Shown here one piece after another: positions 34,339 through 43,992 of a stretch of 64,000 nt of DNA (the first letter of the stretch is position 1; each line of letters begins with the position of its first letter). A model generated the notes under the pieces. The model saw nothing but the letters and a program-made list of their open reading frames with translations, was not told where the DNA came from and made no database searches. Source of the stretch: Pseudomonas cannabina. GTDB lineage: Bacteria; Pseudomonadota; Gammaproteobacteria; Pseudomonadales; Pseudomonadaceae. The DNA is taken from NCBI RefSeq assembly GCF_900100365.1, contig NZ_FNKU01000001.1:5087501-5151500 (forward strand), in the 5' to 3' direction. A program made the position numbers and the translations under genes.

Positions 34339-35718
34339 TTACAAAATCCGCACGCGCAGCGACTTGCCTTTGATCTTGCCGTTGTTCAAGCGCTCAAGCG
34401 CCTGTTTGGCCATGCTGCGTTCGACGGCGACATAGGCCTGGAAGTCGAAGATCGCAATCTTGCCGACCTGGGTGCCCGGGAGGCCGGCTTCACCGGTCAA
34501 TGCGCCCAGAATGTCGCCTGGACGCAGTTTGTCCTTGCGGCCCGAACCGATGCACAGCGTCGTCATGGCCGGCAGCAGCTTGCCGCCTTCCTTGATGCTC
34601 AGGTTGTCGTACTGCTGCCAGTTCAACGGGGCTTTCTGCAATTCTTCGATGGCGCGGGCGCGCTGGCTTTCCGACGGTGCCACCAGGCTGACCGCGATGC
34701 CTTTCTCGCCTGCACGACCGGTACGGCCGACGCGGTGAATGTGGATTTCCGAATCACGCGCCAGCTCGACGTTGATCACCATGTCCAGCGCATCGATGTC
34801 CAGACCGCGCGCGGCCACATCGGTGGCGACCAGCACTGAGGTGCTGCGGTTGGCGAACATTGCCAGCACCTGATCACGATCACGCTGTTCCAGATCGCCA
34901 TGCAGGCCGACCGCAGACATGCCCTTGGCGGTCAGGTGATCGACCACTTCCTGAACCTGCTGCTTGGTGAAGCAGAACGCCACGCAAGACGTCGGGCGGA
35001 AATGGCCAAGCACCTTGACCACCGCTTCAAGACGCTGCTCCGGAGAGATTTCGTAGAAAATCTGTTCGATCTGGCTGTCGGCGTGCAGCGCTTCGACTTT
35101 TACGGTTTGCGGGTCACGCATGAACTTCGACGACAGCTGCTTGATGCCGACCGGGTAGGTGGCCGAGAACAGCAGGGTCTGGCGACGTTGCGGAGTCTGC
35201 TCGATGATGTCGGCGATGGAATCGTAGAAACCCATGTCCAGCATGCGGTCGGCTTCATCGAGAATCAGCGTGTTCAGGCCGTCCAGCACCAGCGAGCCTT
35301 TGCGCAAATGCTGCTGAATACGGCCGGGCGTGCCAACGATGATGTGCGCGCCGTGCTCCAGCGAGCCGATCTGCGGGCCGAAAGACACGCCGCCACAGAG
35401 GGTCAGCACTTTGATGTTGTCTTCCGAGCGCGCCAGCCGACGGATTTCCTTGGCCACCTGATCCGCCAGCTCGCGGGTCGGGCACATGACCAGTGCCTGG
35501 CAGCCGAAGAAACGCGGGTTGATGGGGTTGAGCAGACCGATGCCGAAGGCAGCGGTCTTGCCGCTGCCGGTCTTGGCTTGCGCGATCAGGTCCATGCCCT
35601 TGAGGATCACCGGCAGGCTCTGCGCCTGAATCGGCGTCATCTCAGCATAACCAAGCGACTCCAGGTTAGCCAGCATGGCAGCGGACAGGGGCAGAGAATT
35701 GAAAGCGGTGTTAGTCAC
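34339..35718 (-). CDS. dbpA: ATP-dependent RNA helicase DbpA
   Basis: A 459-residue DEAD-box helicase involved in 50S ribosome assembly. Motifs in order: Q-motif MTPIQAQSLP, Walker A AKTGSGKTAAFG, PTRELADQV, TPGRI, LDEADRMLD, SAT in LLFSATYP, and HRVGRTGRAG. The C-terminal 75 residues (LCIGSGRKDKLRPGDILGAL ... VGKIAIFDFQAYVAVER) form the DbpA RNA-binding domain that targets 23S rRNA hairpin 92. Start GTG at 35718 gives VTNTAFNSLPLS, the family N-terminus; the frame is open 14 codons further upstream. Confidence 0.93.
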   Translation of the reverse strand: MTNTAFNSLPLSAAMLANLESLGYAEMTPIQAQSLPVILKGMDLIAQAKTGSGKTAAFGIGLLNPINPRFFGCQALVMCPTRELADQVAKEIRRLARSEDNIKVLTLCGGVSFGPQIGSLEHGAHIIVGTPGRIQQHLRKGSLVLDGLNTLILDEADRMLDMGFYDSIADIIEQTPQRRQTLLFSATYPVGIKQLSSKFMRDPQTVKVEALHADSQIEQIFYEISPEQRLEAVVKVLGHFRPTSCVAFCFTKQQVQEVVDHLTAKGMSAVGLHGDLEQRDRDQVLAMFANRSTSVLVATDVAARGLDIDALDMVINVELARDSEIHIHRVGRTGRAGEKGIAVSLVAPSESQRARAIEELQKAPLNWQQYDNLSIKEGGKLLPAMTTLCIGSGRKDKLRPGDILGALTGEAGLPGTQVGKIAIFDFQAYVAVERSMAKQALERLNNGKIKGKSLRVRIL

Positions 35719-35830
35719 GACGGTGGACCTGCAAAACAAAAATGTCGCGTAGTGTATCACCCGCCAGCCAGACCTGGCACCGACCGCTCGGAATCGTACG
35801 CAGAGTGGCCTGAACGGCGAGGCTTTTGGG

Positions 35831-35931
35831 GGAGCGGACCGGGCGCCGCTTCGCTTGTCCGCGAAGACGGTGGTTCAGACTGCATTTTCGGTGAATATAC
35901 CGCCCCTTTCGCGGACAAGTCCGCTCCCACA
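35831..35931. repeat. REP/BIME-like inverted repeat, one arm interrupted
   Basis: GGGAGCGGAC at 35831-35840 pairs with GTCCGCTCCC at 35920-35929, and TTGTCCGCGAA at 35856-35866 pairs with TTCGCGGACAA at 35909-35919. The left arm is split by about 15 extra bases. Same extragenic palindrome family as 34167-34258. The whole 35719-36083 gap holds this repeat and the aceF terminator; no gene is seen in it. Confidence 0.75.
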
Positions 35932-35988
35932 GATAGTAAGTTTCAACTTTAGGTCGAGCGAATCTGTGTATGACGCAGGATAGCCAGA

Positions 35989-36016
35989 CAAAAAAATCCC
36001 CGCTGGTGGGCGGGGT
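35989..36016 (-). terminator. Intrinsic terminator of aceEF
   Basis: On the minus strand the order is CCCCGC-CCACCA-GCGGGG followed by ATTTTTTT. The perfect 6-bp GC stem (35998-36003 with 36010-36015) and T-run lie about 70 bp past the aceF stop. Confidence 0.9.
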
Positions 36017-36083
36017 TGAGGTTCGAGCGTGGCAGCTCGCAAAGGGGGATGGCCAGGCCCGCTGTGTGGCGGGCCTGGCTGGC

Positions 36084-37733
36084 TTACAGCAGGATTGTGC
36101 GGATGTCCGCGAGCAATTCGCTCAAGCGCTTGGTGAAGCGGGCAGCGGCGGCGCCGTTGATCACGCGGTGATCGTAGGACAGCGACAGCGGCAGCATCAG
36201 TTTCGGCTGGAAGGCTTTGCCGTCCCAGACGGGCTGGATGGTTGCCTTGGAAACACCGAGGATCGCCACTTCCGGCGCGTTGACGATCGGCGTGAAGCCG
36301 GTGCCGCCAATGTGGCCGAGGCTGGAGATGGTGAAGCACGCGCCCTGCATGTCGTTCGCGGTCAGCTTTTTGTTACGTGCTTTTTCAGCCAGTGCAGCGG
36401 CTTCGGCTGCCAGTTGCAGCAGGCTCTTCTGATCGACGTCGCGGATGACCGGGACCAGCAGGCCGTCCGGGGTGTCCACGGCAAAACCGATGTGCACGTA
36501 CTTCTTGCGGATCACGGCCTTGCCGCTGGGTGCCAGCGACGCATTGAAGTCTGGCAGTTCCTTGAGCAGATGTGCGCAGGATTTGAGCAGCAGCGGCAGC
36601 ACGGTCAGCTTGACGCCAGCTTTTTCGGCAGCGCCTTTCTGCGCGACACGGAAAGCTTCCAGGTCGGTGATATCGGCCTGGTCGAATTGCGTGACGTGCG
36701 GAATGTTCAGCCAGCTGCGGTGCAGGCCCGACGCGCCCAGTTGCATCAGGCGAGTCATCGGCACTTCTTCGATTTCGCCGAAACGGCTGAAATCGACTTC
36801 CGGGATCGGCGGGATGCCCGAGCCGCCGCTTGCGCCGCCAGCTGGAGCTTCCTTGGCCTTCTGCATCATGGCCTTGACGTAAACCTGAACGTCTTCTTTC
36901 AGCACTCGACCGTGCGGGCCGGTGGCGCTGACCGCGCTCAGCTCGACGCCGAATTCGCGGGCCAGCTGACGAACCGCCGGGCCTGCATGAACCTTGGCAC
37001 CGTCTTTGGCCGGTGCGGCTGGAGCCGGAGCAGCGTCGGCTTTCGGCGCAGGAGCAGCGGCCGGAGCAGCCGCTTCAGCCTTGGCCGGTGCGGCAGTCGG
37101 TGCGCTGGCGGCCGGAGCCGGGGCAGCAGCAGGCGCAGCGCCTTCGACTTTCAGCTTCAGAATCAGGTCGCCGGTACCGACTTCCTGATCCAGTTTGACT
37201 TCGATGCTTTCCACGACGCCTGCGGCCGGAGAGGGAATCTCCATGCTGGCCTTGTCGGATTCCAGCGTGATCAGTGACTGATCAGCCTGAATGGAATCGC
37301 CAACCTTGACCATCAGTTCGATGATTTTGGCCTTGCCCGACGAACCGATGTCCGGAACATGAATGTCCTGAACGGTCGCGGCAGCCGCCGGAGCGGGCTC
37401 GGCTGCAGGGGCCGGTGCGGCTTCGGCAGGCTTTTCAGCAGCGGCCGGAGCCGCTGCTGCGGCCGGTTCGGCAGCAGGAGCAGGCGCGGCAGAAGCTTCG
37501 CCTTCCACTTCCAGCTCGAACAGCTCGTCGCCTTCTTTCAGGCGGTCGCCCAGCTTGACCTTCATGGCCTTGATGATGCCAGCCTTGGGAGCCGGGATTT
37601 CCATGCTCGCCTTGTCCGACTCTAGGGTCAGGACACTCTGGTCGGCTTCGATACGATCGCCAACCTTGACCATCAATTCAATGACTTCACCTTCACCGTT
37701 GCCGATGTCGGGTACGCGAATTAACTCACTCAC
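36084..37733 (-). CDS. aceF: AceF, pyruvate dehydrogenase E2 (dihydrolipoyl acetyltransferase)
   Basis: A 549-residue E2 core subunit. Two lipoyl domains (about 2-75 and 118-192) each carry the lipoyl-lysine motif ESDKASMEIP, joined by Ala/Pro-rich flexible linkers. A peripheral subunit-binding domain follows at about 243-280 (GPAVRQLAREFGVEL), then the catalytic domain to the end with SYDHRVINGAAAARF. The catalytic motif has Asn where many E2 proteins have Asp (HxxxDG); Azotobacter E2p also has Asn there, so this is lineage-normal. The start is GTG at 37733 with AAGGAG 7 nt before. Lies 142 bp downstream of aceE in the same operon. Confidence 0.96.
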   Translation of the reverse strand: MSELIRVPDIGNGEGEVIELMVKVGDRIEADQSVLTLESDKASMEIPAPKAGIIKAMKVKLGDRLKEGDELFELEVEGEASAAPAPAAEPAAAAAPAAAEKPAEAAPAPAAEPAPAAAATVQDIHVPDIGSSGKAKIIELMVKVGDSIQADQSLITLESDKASMEIPSPAAGVVESIEVKLDQEVGTGDLILKLKVEGAAPAAAPAPAASAPTAAPAKAEAAAPAAAPAPKADAAPAPAAPAKDGAKVHAGPAVRQLAREFGVELSAVSATGPHGRVLKEDVQVYVKAMMQKAKEAPAGGASGGSGIPPIPEVDFSRFGEIEEVPMTRLMQLGASGLHRSWLNIPHVTQFDQADITDLEAFRVAQKGAAEKAGVKLTVLPLLLKSCAHLLKELPDFNASLAPSGKAVIRKKYVHIGFAVDTPDGLLVPVIRDVDQKSLLQLAAEAAALAEKARNKKLTANDMQGACFTISSLGHIGGTGFTPIVNAPEVAILGVSKATIQPVWDGKAFQPKLMLPLSLSYDHRVINGAAAARFTKRLSELLADIRTILL

Positions 37734-37875
37734 TATGTCTCTCCTTAGGAGAACCTGTTCACTCACGAATACGCTGGTTCAGTTACAACGAAACAGCGTT
37801 GGATGCTCATTTACGCTGAGTAAATTCCGCATCCTCGGCTGTCTACGCTCTGATCAGCGCTCTTGAAGCAGACTC

Positions 37876-40521
37876 TTAGCAGTCCAGTGGATTGCGTTTT
37901 TCAGGATCGATGCCGAACTTGACGATGGCTTCCGCCACGACTTTAGGTTCGATATCGCCACGATCAGCCAAGGCTTCCAGGGCGGCCAGCACCACGAAGT
38001 GACGATCGACTTCAAAGAAGTGACGCAGCTTCTTGCGGCTGTCGCTACGGCCGAAGCCGTCGGTGCCCAGGACTTTGTATTCCTTGGTTGGAACCCACTG
38101 ACGAATCTGGTCAGCGAACAGTTTCATGTAGTCCGTCGACGCGATGACCGGGCCTTTGCGACCGTTGAGGCACTGCTCGACGTAGCTCAGCTCCGGCTTC
38201 TGGCCAGGGTGCAGGCGATTGTTGCGCTCTACCGCCAGACCGTCGCGGCGCAGTTCGTTGAAGCTGGTCACGCTCCACACGTCAGCGCCGATGTTGAACT
38301 CGTCACGGAGAATCTTCGCCGCTTCGCGAACTTCACGCAGGATGGTGCCCGAGCCCAGCAACTGGACGTGGTGCGCCGCTTCCCTGGTGTCTTCTTCGAG
38401 CAGGTACATGCCCTTGACGATGCCTTCTTCCACACCGGCCGGCATGGCGGGCTGGGCGTAGGATTCGTTCATCACGGTCAGGTAGTAGAAAACGTCCTGC
38501 TGTTCTTCGAACATCCGGCGCATGCCGTCCTGGATGATCACTGCCAGTTCGTAACCGTACGTCGGGTCGAAGGTGCGGCAGTTCGGGATGGTCGACGCCA
38601 GGATGTGGCTGTGACCATCTTCGTGCTGCAGGCCTTCGCCGTTCAGTGTGGTACGGCCGGCGGTGCCGCCGATCAGGAAGCCACGGGTGCGGCTGTCGCC
38701 AGCGGCCCAGGCCAGGTCACCGATACGCTGGAAACCGAACATCGAGTAGAAGATGTAGAACGGAATCATCGGCTGGTTGTGGCTGGAGTACGACGTACCG
38801 GCAGCGATGAAAGAGGACATGGCGCCCGCTTCGTTGATGCCTTCTTCGAGAATCTGGCCTTTCTTGTCTTCGCGATAGAACATCACTTGTTCTTTATCGA
38901 CTGGCTCGTAAAGCTGGCCGACCGACGAGTAGATGCCCAACTGGCGGAACATGCCTTCCATGCCGAAGGTACGGGCTTCGTCCGGAATGATCGGTACGAT
39001 GCGCTGACCGATTTCCTTGTCCTTGACCAGTTGCGTCAGGATGCGCACGAACGCCATGGTGGTGGAGATTTCGCGGTCGCCCGAGCCATCGAGGATGGCC
39101 TTGAGGGTGTCGAGCGGCGGAGTCGGCAGGCTGAAGCTCTGCGCGCGACGCTGTGGCACAAAGCCACCCAGCGCAGCACGACGCTCGCTCAGGTAACGGG
39201 CCTCGGCGCTGCCTTCTTCCGGCTTGTAGAACGGCAGGGATTCGAGCTCGGCGTCCTTGACCGGGATGTCGAAACGGTCACGGAAGTGACGCAGGCTGTC
39301 GACATCGACCTTCTTGGTGTTGTGCGCAGTGTTTTTCGCTTCGCCAGCACCGGTGCCATAACCTTTGATGGTCTTGGCCAGAACCACGGTCGGTTGACCC
39401 TTGTGGTTGACGGCTTCGTGGTACGCCGCGTAGACCTTGTACGGGTCGTGGCCGCCACGGTTGAGCTTCCAGATCTCGTCGTCCGACAGGTCGGCAACCA
39501 TCGCCTTGAGTTCAGGCGAATTGAAGAAGTGCTCGCGGACGAACGCGCCGTCCTTGGCCTTGTAGTTCTGGTATTCGCCGTCGATGACTTCGTCCATGCG
39601 ACGTTGCAGGATACCGTCGACGTCTTTGGCCAGCAGTGGGTCCCAGAAACGGCCCCAGATAACTTTGGTGACGTTCCATTGTGCGCCGCGGAACACGCCT
39701 TCCAGTTCCTGGATGATCTTGGCGTTGCCGCGAACCGGACCGTCAAGACGTTGCAGGTTGCAGTTGACGACGAAGATCAGGTTGTCGAGCTTCTCGCGAC
39801 CGGCCAGGGCGATGGCGCCCAGGGATTCCGGCTCGTCAGTCTCGCCGTCGCCCAGGAAACACCAGACTTTCTGCTTGCCTTCCGGGATGTAACCGCGGTG
39901 CTCCAGGTATTTCATGAAGCGTGCCTGGTAGATCGCCTGGATCGGGCCGAGACCCATCGAAACCGTCGGGAACTGCCAGAAATCCTTCATCAACCACGGG
40001 TGCGGGTAAGAAGACAGGCCGTTACCGTCGACTTCCTGACGGAAGTTGTTCATCTGGTCTTCAGTGATGCGGCCTTCGAGGAACGCACGGGCGTAGACGC
40101 CTGGCGATGCGTGACCCTGGAAGTAGATCAGGTCGCCGCCGTGTTCGTCGGTCGGGGCCTGGAAGAAATAGTTGAAGCCGATGTCGTACAGGGTGGCGCT
40201 GGAGGCGAAGCTGGAGATGTGGCCGCCCAGATCCGGATCGTTCAGGTTGGTTTTCACGACCATGGCCAATGCGTTCCAGCGCACCAGCGAGCGAATGCGG
40301 CGTTCCATGAACAGGTCGCCAGGCATGCGTGCTTCGTGGGTGACAGGAATCGTGTTGCGGTATGGCGTGGTGATGGCGTACGGCAGCTGCGAACCACTAC
40401 GGGTGGCCAGCTCGCCCAGACGGGTCATCAGGTAGTGAGCGCGGTCTTCGCCTTCTTTGTCGAGAACCGATTCCAGGGCGTCCAGCCATTCCTGGGTTTC
40501 GACGGGATCGAGGTCTTGCAT
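37876..40521 (-). CDS. aceE: AceE, pyruvate dehydrogenase E1 (homodimeric)
   Basis: An 881-residue thiamine-diphosphate-dependent E1 of the homodimeric gammaproteobacterial type, which decarboxylates pyruvate and acetylates the lipoyl arm of AceF. The ThDP-binding segment is WCFLGDGETDEPESLGAIALAGREKLDNLIFVVNCN, showing GDG and NCN. Other landmarks are ISSFASSATLYDIGFN and the pyrimidine domain PIIPDEARTFGMEGMFRQLGIYS. GGAG lies 8 nt upstream of the ATG. Two palindromes at 40633-40647 and 40685-40699 lie in the promoter region, shared with the divergent glnE. Confidence 0.97.
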   Translation of the reverse strand: MQDLDPVETQEWLDALESVLDKEGEDRAHYLMTRLGELATRSGSQLPYAITTPYRNTIPVTHEARMPGDLFMERRIRSLVRWNALAMVVKTNLNDPDLGGHISSFASSATLYDIGFNYFFQAPTDEHGGDLIYFQGHASPGVYARAFLEGRITEDQMNNFRQEVDGNGLSSYPHPWLMKDFWQFPTVSMGLGPIQAIYQARFMKYLEHRGYIPEGKQKVWCFLGDGETDEPESLGAIALAGREKLDNLIFVVNCNLQRLDGPVRGNAKIIQELEGVFRGAQWNVTKVIWGRFWDPLLAKDVDGILQRRMDEVIDGEYQNYKAKDGAFVREHFFNSPELKAMVADLSDDEIWKLNRGGHDPYKVYAAYHEAVNHKGQPTVVLAKTIKGYGTGAGEAKNTAHNTKKVDVDSLRHFRDRFDIPVKDAELESLPFYKPEEGSAEARYLSERRAALGGFVPQRRAQSFSLPTPPLDTLKAILDGSGDREISTTMAFVRILTQLVKDKEIGQRIVPIIPDEARTFGMEGMFRQLGIYSSVGQLYEPVDKEQVMFYREDKKGQILEEGINEAGAMSSFIAAGTSYSSHNQPMIPFYIFYSMFGFQRIGDLAWAAGDSRTRGFLIGGTAGRTTLNGEGLQHEDGHSHILASTIPNCRTFDPTYGYELAVIIQDGMRRMFEEQQDVFYYLTVMNESYAQPAMPAGVEEGIVKGMYLLEEDTREAAHHVQLLGSGTILREVREAAKILRDEFNIGADVWSVTSFNELRRDGLAVERNNRLHPGQKPELSYVEQCLNGRKGPVIASTDYMKLFADQIRQWVPTKEYKVLGTDGFGRSDSRKKLRHFFEVDRHFVVLAALEALADRGDIEPKVVAEAIVKFGIDPEKRNPLDC

Positions 40522-40632
40522 GGCTTGCTCCAGGGCGGAAAGGCTTCCAGAATCGGTTGCCTGAGTTTGCGACTGGCCTTGTGGGCAGACGACATAAATT
40601 CTTGGATTACCGGTAAGTGGGATCCGGCGGCG

Positions 40633-40647
40633 TGTAGTTTTACTACA
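40633..40647. promoter_or_regulatory. 15-bp palindrome upstream of aceE (site 1)
   Basis: TGTAGT-TTT-ACTACA is a perfect palindrome 112 bp before the aceE ATG. Its form resembles GntR/PdhR-type operators (GGTnnnACC in enteric bacteria) with GT replaced by AGT/ACT. Together with site 2 it probably controls aceEF. Confidence 0.6.
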
Positions 40648-40684
40648 AATCGACGACGATTTCAGCCCTCCGGATAACTGACCC

Positions 40685-40699
40685 AGTAGTAAAACTACA
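40685..40699. promoter_or_regulatory. 15-bp palindrome upstream of aceE (site 2)
   Basis: AGTAGT-AAA-ACTACA repeats site 1 with one mismatch in the outermost pair; the core GTAGTnnnACTAC is perfect. The centres of the two sites are 52 bp apart, about five helical turns, so dimers would lie on the same face of the DNA. The remainder of 40522-40905 is AT-rich promoter sequence without a gene. Confidence 0.6.
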
Positions 40700-40905
40700 G
40701 AGAAGCGTCTTAAACGCTCCTGTTGTGTTGTAACTTAAAACGTTACTGTTAACCGCTATTGAATATCTTGCAGGTAAAAAGCGGATTTTTATGCTTCTAA
40801 TTTGATTTTTCCAGCAATTTATAACCTTTGTTCGACAAGCGGTGCTGGCAGACGCGTCTCGCATTCACGACGAGCGGCCGTTTGCACGCCGATCAAGGAT
40901 AGACC

Positions 40906-43863
40906 ATGAGCCTACCTTCACTGGCCGAATTTCCGGCCATTCTGCTGCCATTGATCACCCGCGCCCGGCAATCCTTCCGGACTGCACTGGCCGACGTGTC
41001 GGACGAAGCGCTGGCATCGTTCGAGGCCTGGCCCGAAGCGCGGCGCAAAGCATTCGACCGGGTCTGCGCCGCCAGCGATTTTGTCACCGAACAGGTCTGC
41101 CGTGACCCGCAGATGCTGCTGCAACTGGCCGAAGCGGGCGAGCTGGAGCGTAGCTTCTCTGTCGGTGAGCTGCGTGGGCAACTGGCCGAAGCGTTGCACG
41201 ACACGGCCAGCGACGACGAGTTGGGGCGTAATCTACGTCGACAGCGCGCACGCCAGCAAGTCCGGATTATATGGCGCGACCTGACGCGTCAGGCCGACCT
41301 GATCGAAACCTGCCGTGATCTCTCGGAAATGGCCGATGCGTCGATCGATCTCGCCTATCAGTGGCTTTATCTGCTCCATTGCCAGCAGTTAGGCACGCCG
41401 ACCGGGCGTCATTCCGGGGCGCCGCAGCACATGGTTATCCTCGGCATGGGCAAGCTCGGCGCGGTCGAGCTGAACCTGTCGTCGGACATCGACCTGATCT
41501 TCGCCTACCCGGAGGGCGGCGAGACGCAAGGCACCAAGCGTGCGCTGGATAATCAGGAGTTTTTCATTCGTCTGGGGCAGCGGCTGATCAAGGCGCTGGA
41601 CCCGGTGACCGTCGACGGCTTTGTGTTCCGCGTCGACATGCGCCTGCGGCCGTACGGTTCATCCGGGGCGCTGGTGCTCAGCTTCAATGCGCTGGAGCAG
41701 TATTACCAGGATCAGGGCCGCGACTGGGAACGCTACGCGATGATCAAGGCGCGGGTGGTCGGTGGCGATCAGGCGGCGGGTGCCGAATTGCTGGAGATGC
41801 TGCGCCCGTTCGTCTACCGCCGTTATCTGGACTTCTCGGCCATCGAAGCGCTGCGCACCATGAAGCAGCTGATACAGCAGGAAGTGAAGCGCAAGGGCAT
41901 GGCGGAAAACATCAAGCTGGGTGCCGGTGGCATCCGCGAAGTGGAATTTATCGCCCAAGCGTTTCAACTGATCCACGGCGGCCGTGACCTGAGCCTGCAA
42001 CAGCGTCCTCTGTTCAAGGTGCTCAAGACGCTTGAAGGGCAGGGCTATCTGCCCACGGCGGTGACCGAGGAGCTGCGTGAAGGCTATGAATTCCTGCGTT
42101 ACACCGAGCATGCGATCCAGGCCATCGCCGACCGTCAGACCCAAATGCTGCCCGACAATGAGCAGGATCAGGCGCGTATCGCGTTGATCATGGGGTTTGC
42201 CGACTGGGCCAGCTTCCACGAAAGGCTGATGTATTGGCGCGGCCGGGTGTCCTGGCATTTCCGTCAGGTCATTGCCGACCCTGACTCGGATCCTGACGAC
42301 GAGCAAGAGGACGACAGCGAAGTGGTGGTCGGCGGTGAGTGGTTGCCGCTGTGGGAAGAGTCGCAGAACGAACAGGCCGCTGGCCGTCAGTTGCAGCAGG
42401 CCGGTTTCGTCAACGCCGACAAGGCGCTCAAGGGTCTGGCCAGTCTGCGCAGCAGCCCGAGTCTGCGCTCGATGCAGCGCCTCAGTCGTGAACGTCTGGA
42501 CGCGTTTATCCCAAGGTTGCTGGCGCAGGCGGTAGAGCATGAAAAGCTCGATCTGGTCCTCGAGCGCGTGCTGCCTCTGGTCGAAGCAGTCGCGCGGCGC
42601 TCGGCGTATCTGGTGCTGCTGACCGAAAACCCCGATGCATTGCGGCAATTGCTGACCCTGTGCGCGGCGAGCCCGTGGATCGCGGAGCAGATCGCGCGCT
42701 TCCCGCTGTTGCTCGATGAGCTGCTCAATGAAGGTCGTCTGTTCAATCCGCCCTTGGCACCGGAACTGGCCGCCGAGCTGCGTGAACGGCTGATCCGCAT
42801 TCCCGAGGACGATCTCGAGCAGCAGATGGAAGCCCTGCGGCATTTCAAACTGGCTCACAGCCTGCGGGTGGCGGCTTCGGAAATTTCCGGTAGCCTGCCG
42901 TTAATGAAAGTCAGTGATTACCTGACCTGGCTGGCCGAAGCGATTCTGGATCAGGTGCTGGCGCTGGCCTGGCGCTACAGCGTGGCGCGTCATGGCACGC
43001 CGTTGCGCCCGGACGGCACACTGTGTGATCCGGGTTTCGTGATTGTCGGTTACGGCAAGGTCGGCGGCATCGAACTAGGGCATGGTTCCGATCTGGACCT
43101 GGTGTTCATTCATGACGGCGATCTGCAGGCCGAAACCGACGGTGCCAAGCCCATCGACAGTGCGCAGTTTTTCACCCGGCTCGGGCAGCGAGTGATTCAC
43201 TTACTGACCACCCAGACCAACTCCGGTCAGTTGTATGACGTCGACATGCGCCTGCGACCGTCCGGCGCTTCCGGGCTGCTGGTCAGCTCGCTCGGCGCGT
43301 TTGCGCGCTATCAGGCCAACGAAGCCTGGACCTGGGAACATCAGGCGCTGGTGCGCGCCCGGGTACTGACCGGCAGCCCGGATGTCGGCCGTGAATTCGA
43401 GAAAGTCCGCGCTGCGGTATTGGGCCGCGAGCGCGATCTGGACACATTACGTGCCGAAGTCAGCGAGATGCGCGCCAAGATGCGCGATAACCTTGGCACC
43501 CGGGCGACAGCGGCGGGCAGGGCAGTCAATGCCTTCGAGGCGTCGATGCCGTTCGACCTCAAGCAGGATGCCGGAGGTATCGTCGATATCGAATTTATGG
43601 TGCAATACGCCGCCTTGGCGTGGTCGAGAGAGCATCCCGCGCTGCTGCAATACACCGACAACATCCGGATTCTCGAAGGGCTGGAAGGTGCGGGGCTGTT
43701 GCCCGATGCGGATGCCAGCCTGTTGCGCGAGGCCTACAAGGCCTATCGTTCGGCGGCGAACCGTCAGGCTCTGCAAAAGCAGGCCGGAGTGGTCAGCGGC
43801 GATCAGTTTCACGCCCAGCGGCGTGAAGTGATGCGGATCTGGACGCAGATGGGGTTGAGCTGA
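40906..43863 (+). CDS. glnE: GlnE, glutamine synthetase adenylyltransferase/deadenylase
   Basis: A 985-residue bifunctional enzyme controlling glutamine synthetase by AMP addition and removal. Two nucleotidyltransferase domains are visible: the N-terminal deadenylase with LGAVELNLSSDIDLIFAYPEG (about 185-205) and the C-terminal adenylyltransferase with GGIELGHGSDLDLVFIHDG (about 720-738), each followed by a VDMRLRPxG segment. A helical regulatory linker lies between. AAGGAT precedes the ATG. Divergent from aceE. In P. aeruginosa ilvE follows; here waaF follows directly. Confidence 0.97.
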   Translation: MSLPSLAEFPAILLPLITRARQSFRTALADVSDEALASFEAWPEARRKAFDRVCAASDFVTEQVCRDPQMLLQLAEAGELERSFSVGELRGQLAEALHDTASDDELGRNLRRQRARQQVRIIWRDLTRQADLIETCRDLSEMADASIDLAYQWLYLLHCQQLGTPTGRHSGAPQHMVILGMGKLGAVELNLSSDIDLIFAYPEGGETQGTKRALDNQEFFIRLGQRLIKALDPVTVDGFVFRVDMRLRPYGSSGALVLSFNALEQYYQDQGRDWERYAMIKARVVGGDQAAGAELLEMLRPFVYRRYLDFSAIEALRTMKQLIQQEVKRKGMAENIKLGAGGIREVEFIAQAFQLIHGGRDLSLQQRPLFKVLKTLEGQGYLPTAVTEELREGYEFLRYTEHAIQAIADRQTQMLPDNEQDQARIALIMGFADWASFHERLMYWRGRVSWHFRQVIADPDSDPDDEQEDDSEVVVGGEWLPLWEESQNEQAAGRQLQQAGFVNADKALKGLASLRSSPSLRSMQRLSRERLDAFIPRLLAQAVEHEKLDLVLERVLPLVEAVARRSAYLVLLTENPDALRQLLTLCAASPWIAEQIARFPLLLDELLNEGRLFNPPLAPELAAELRERLIRIPEDDLEQQMEALRHFKLAHSLRVAASEISGSLPLMKVSDYLTWLAEAILDQVLALAWRYSVARHGTPLRPDGTLCDPGFVIVGYGKVGGIELGHGSDLDLVFIHDGDLQAETDGAKPIDSAQFFTRLGQRVIHLLTTQTNSGQLYDVDMRLRPSGASGLLVSSLGAFARYQANEAWTWEHQALVRARVLTGSPDVGREFEKVRAAVLGRERDLDTLRAEVSEMRAKMRDNLGTRATAAGRAVNAFEASMPFDLKQDAGGIVDIEFMVQYAALAWSREHPALLQYTDNIRILEGLEGAGLLPDADASLLREAYKAYRSAANRQALQKQAGVVSGDQFHAQRREVMRIWTQMGLS

Positions 43864-43992
43864 GCCTCGAGGCAACGCTCTGTGTCAGTGCAACATTCTA
43901 TAAAGCTATGACAGGGAGGCGACAGATTGTGTGGGAATGTCACGCAGTCTGATCGGCCTCCCTGATCGTTTCTGGTCGTTTTTGGATGGAAC

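Noticed and set aside
36084..36200. Asn instead of Asp in the AceF catalytic motif as a sign of inactivation
   Set aside because: Azotobacter E2p has Asn at this position, so it is normal in this lineage.
37999..40677. 892-codon open frame antisense to aceE
   Set aside because: Same explanation; aceE is unmistakable and the antisense product has no recognisable domain.
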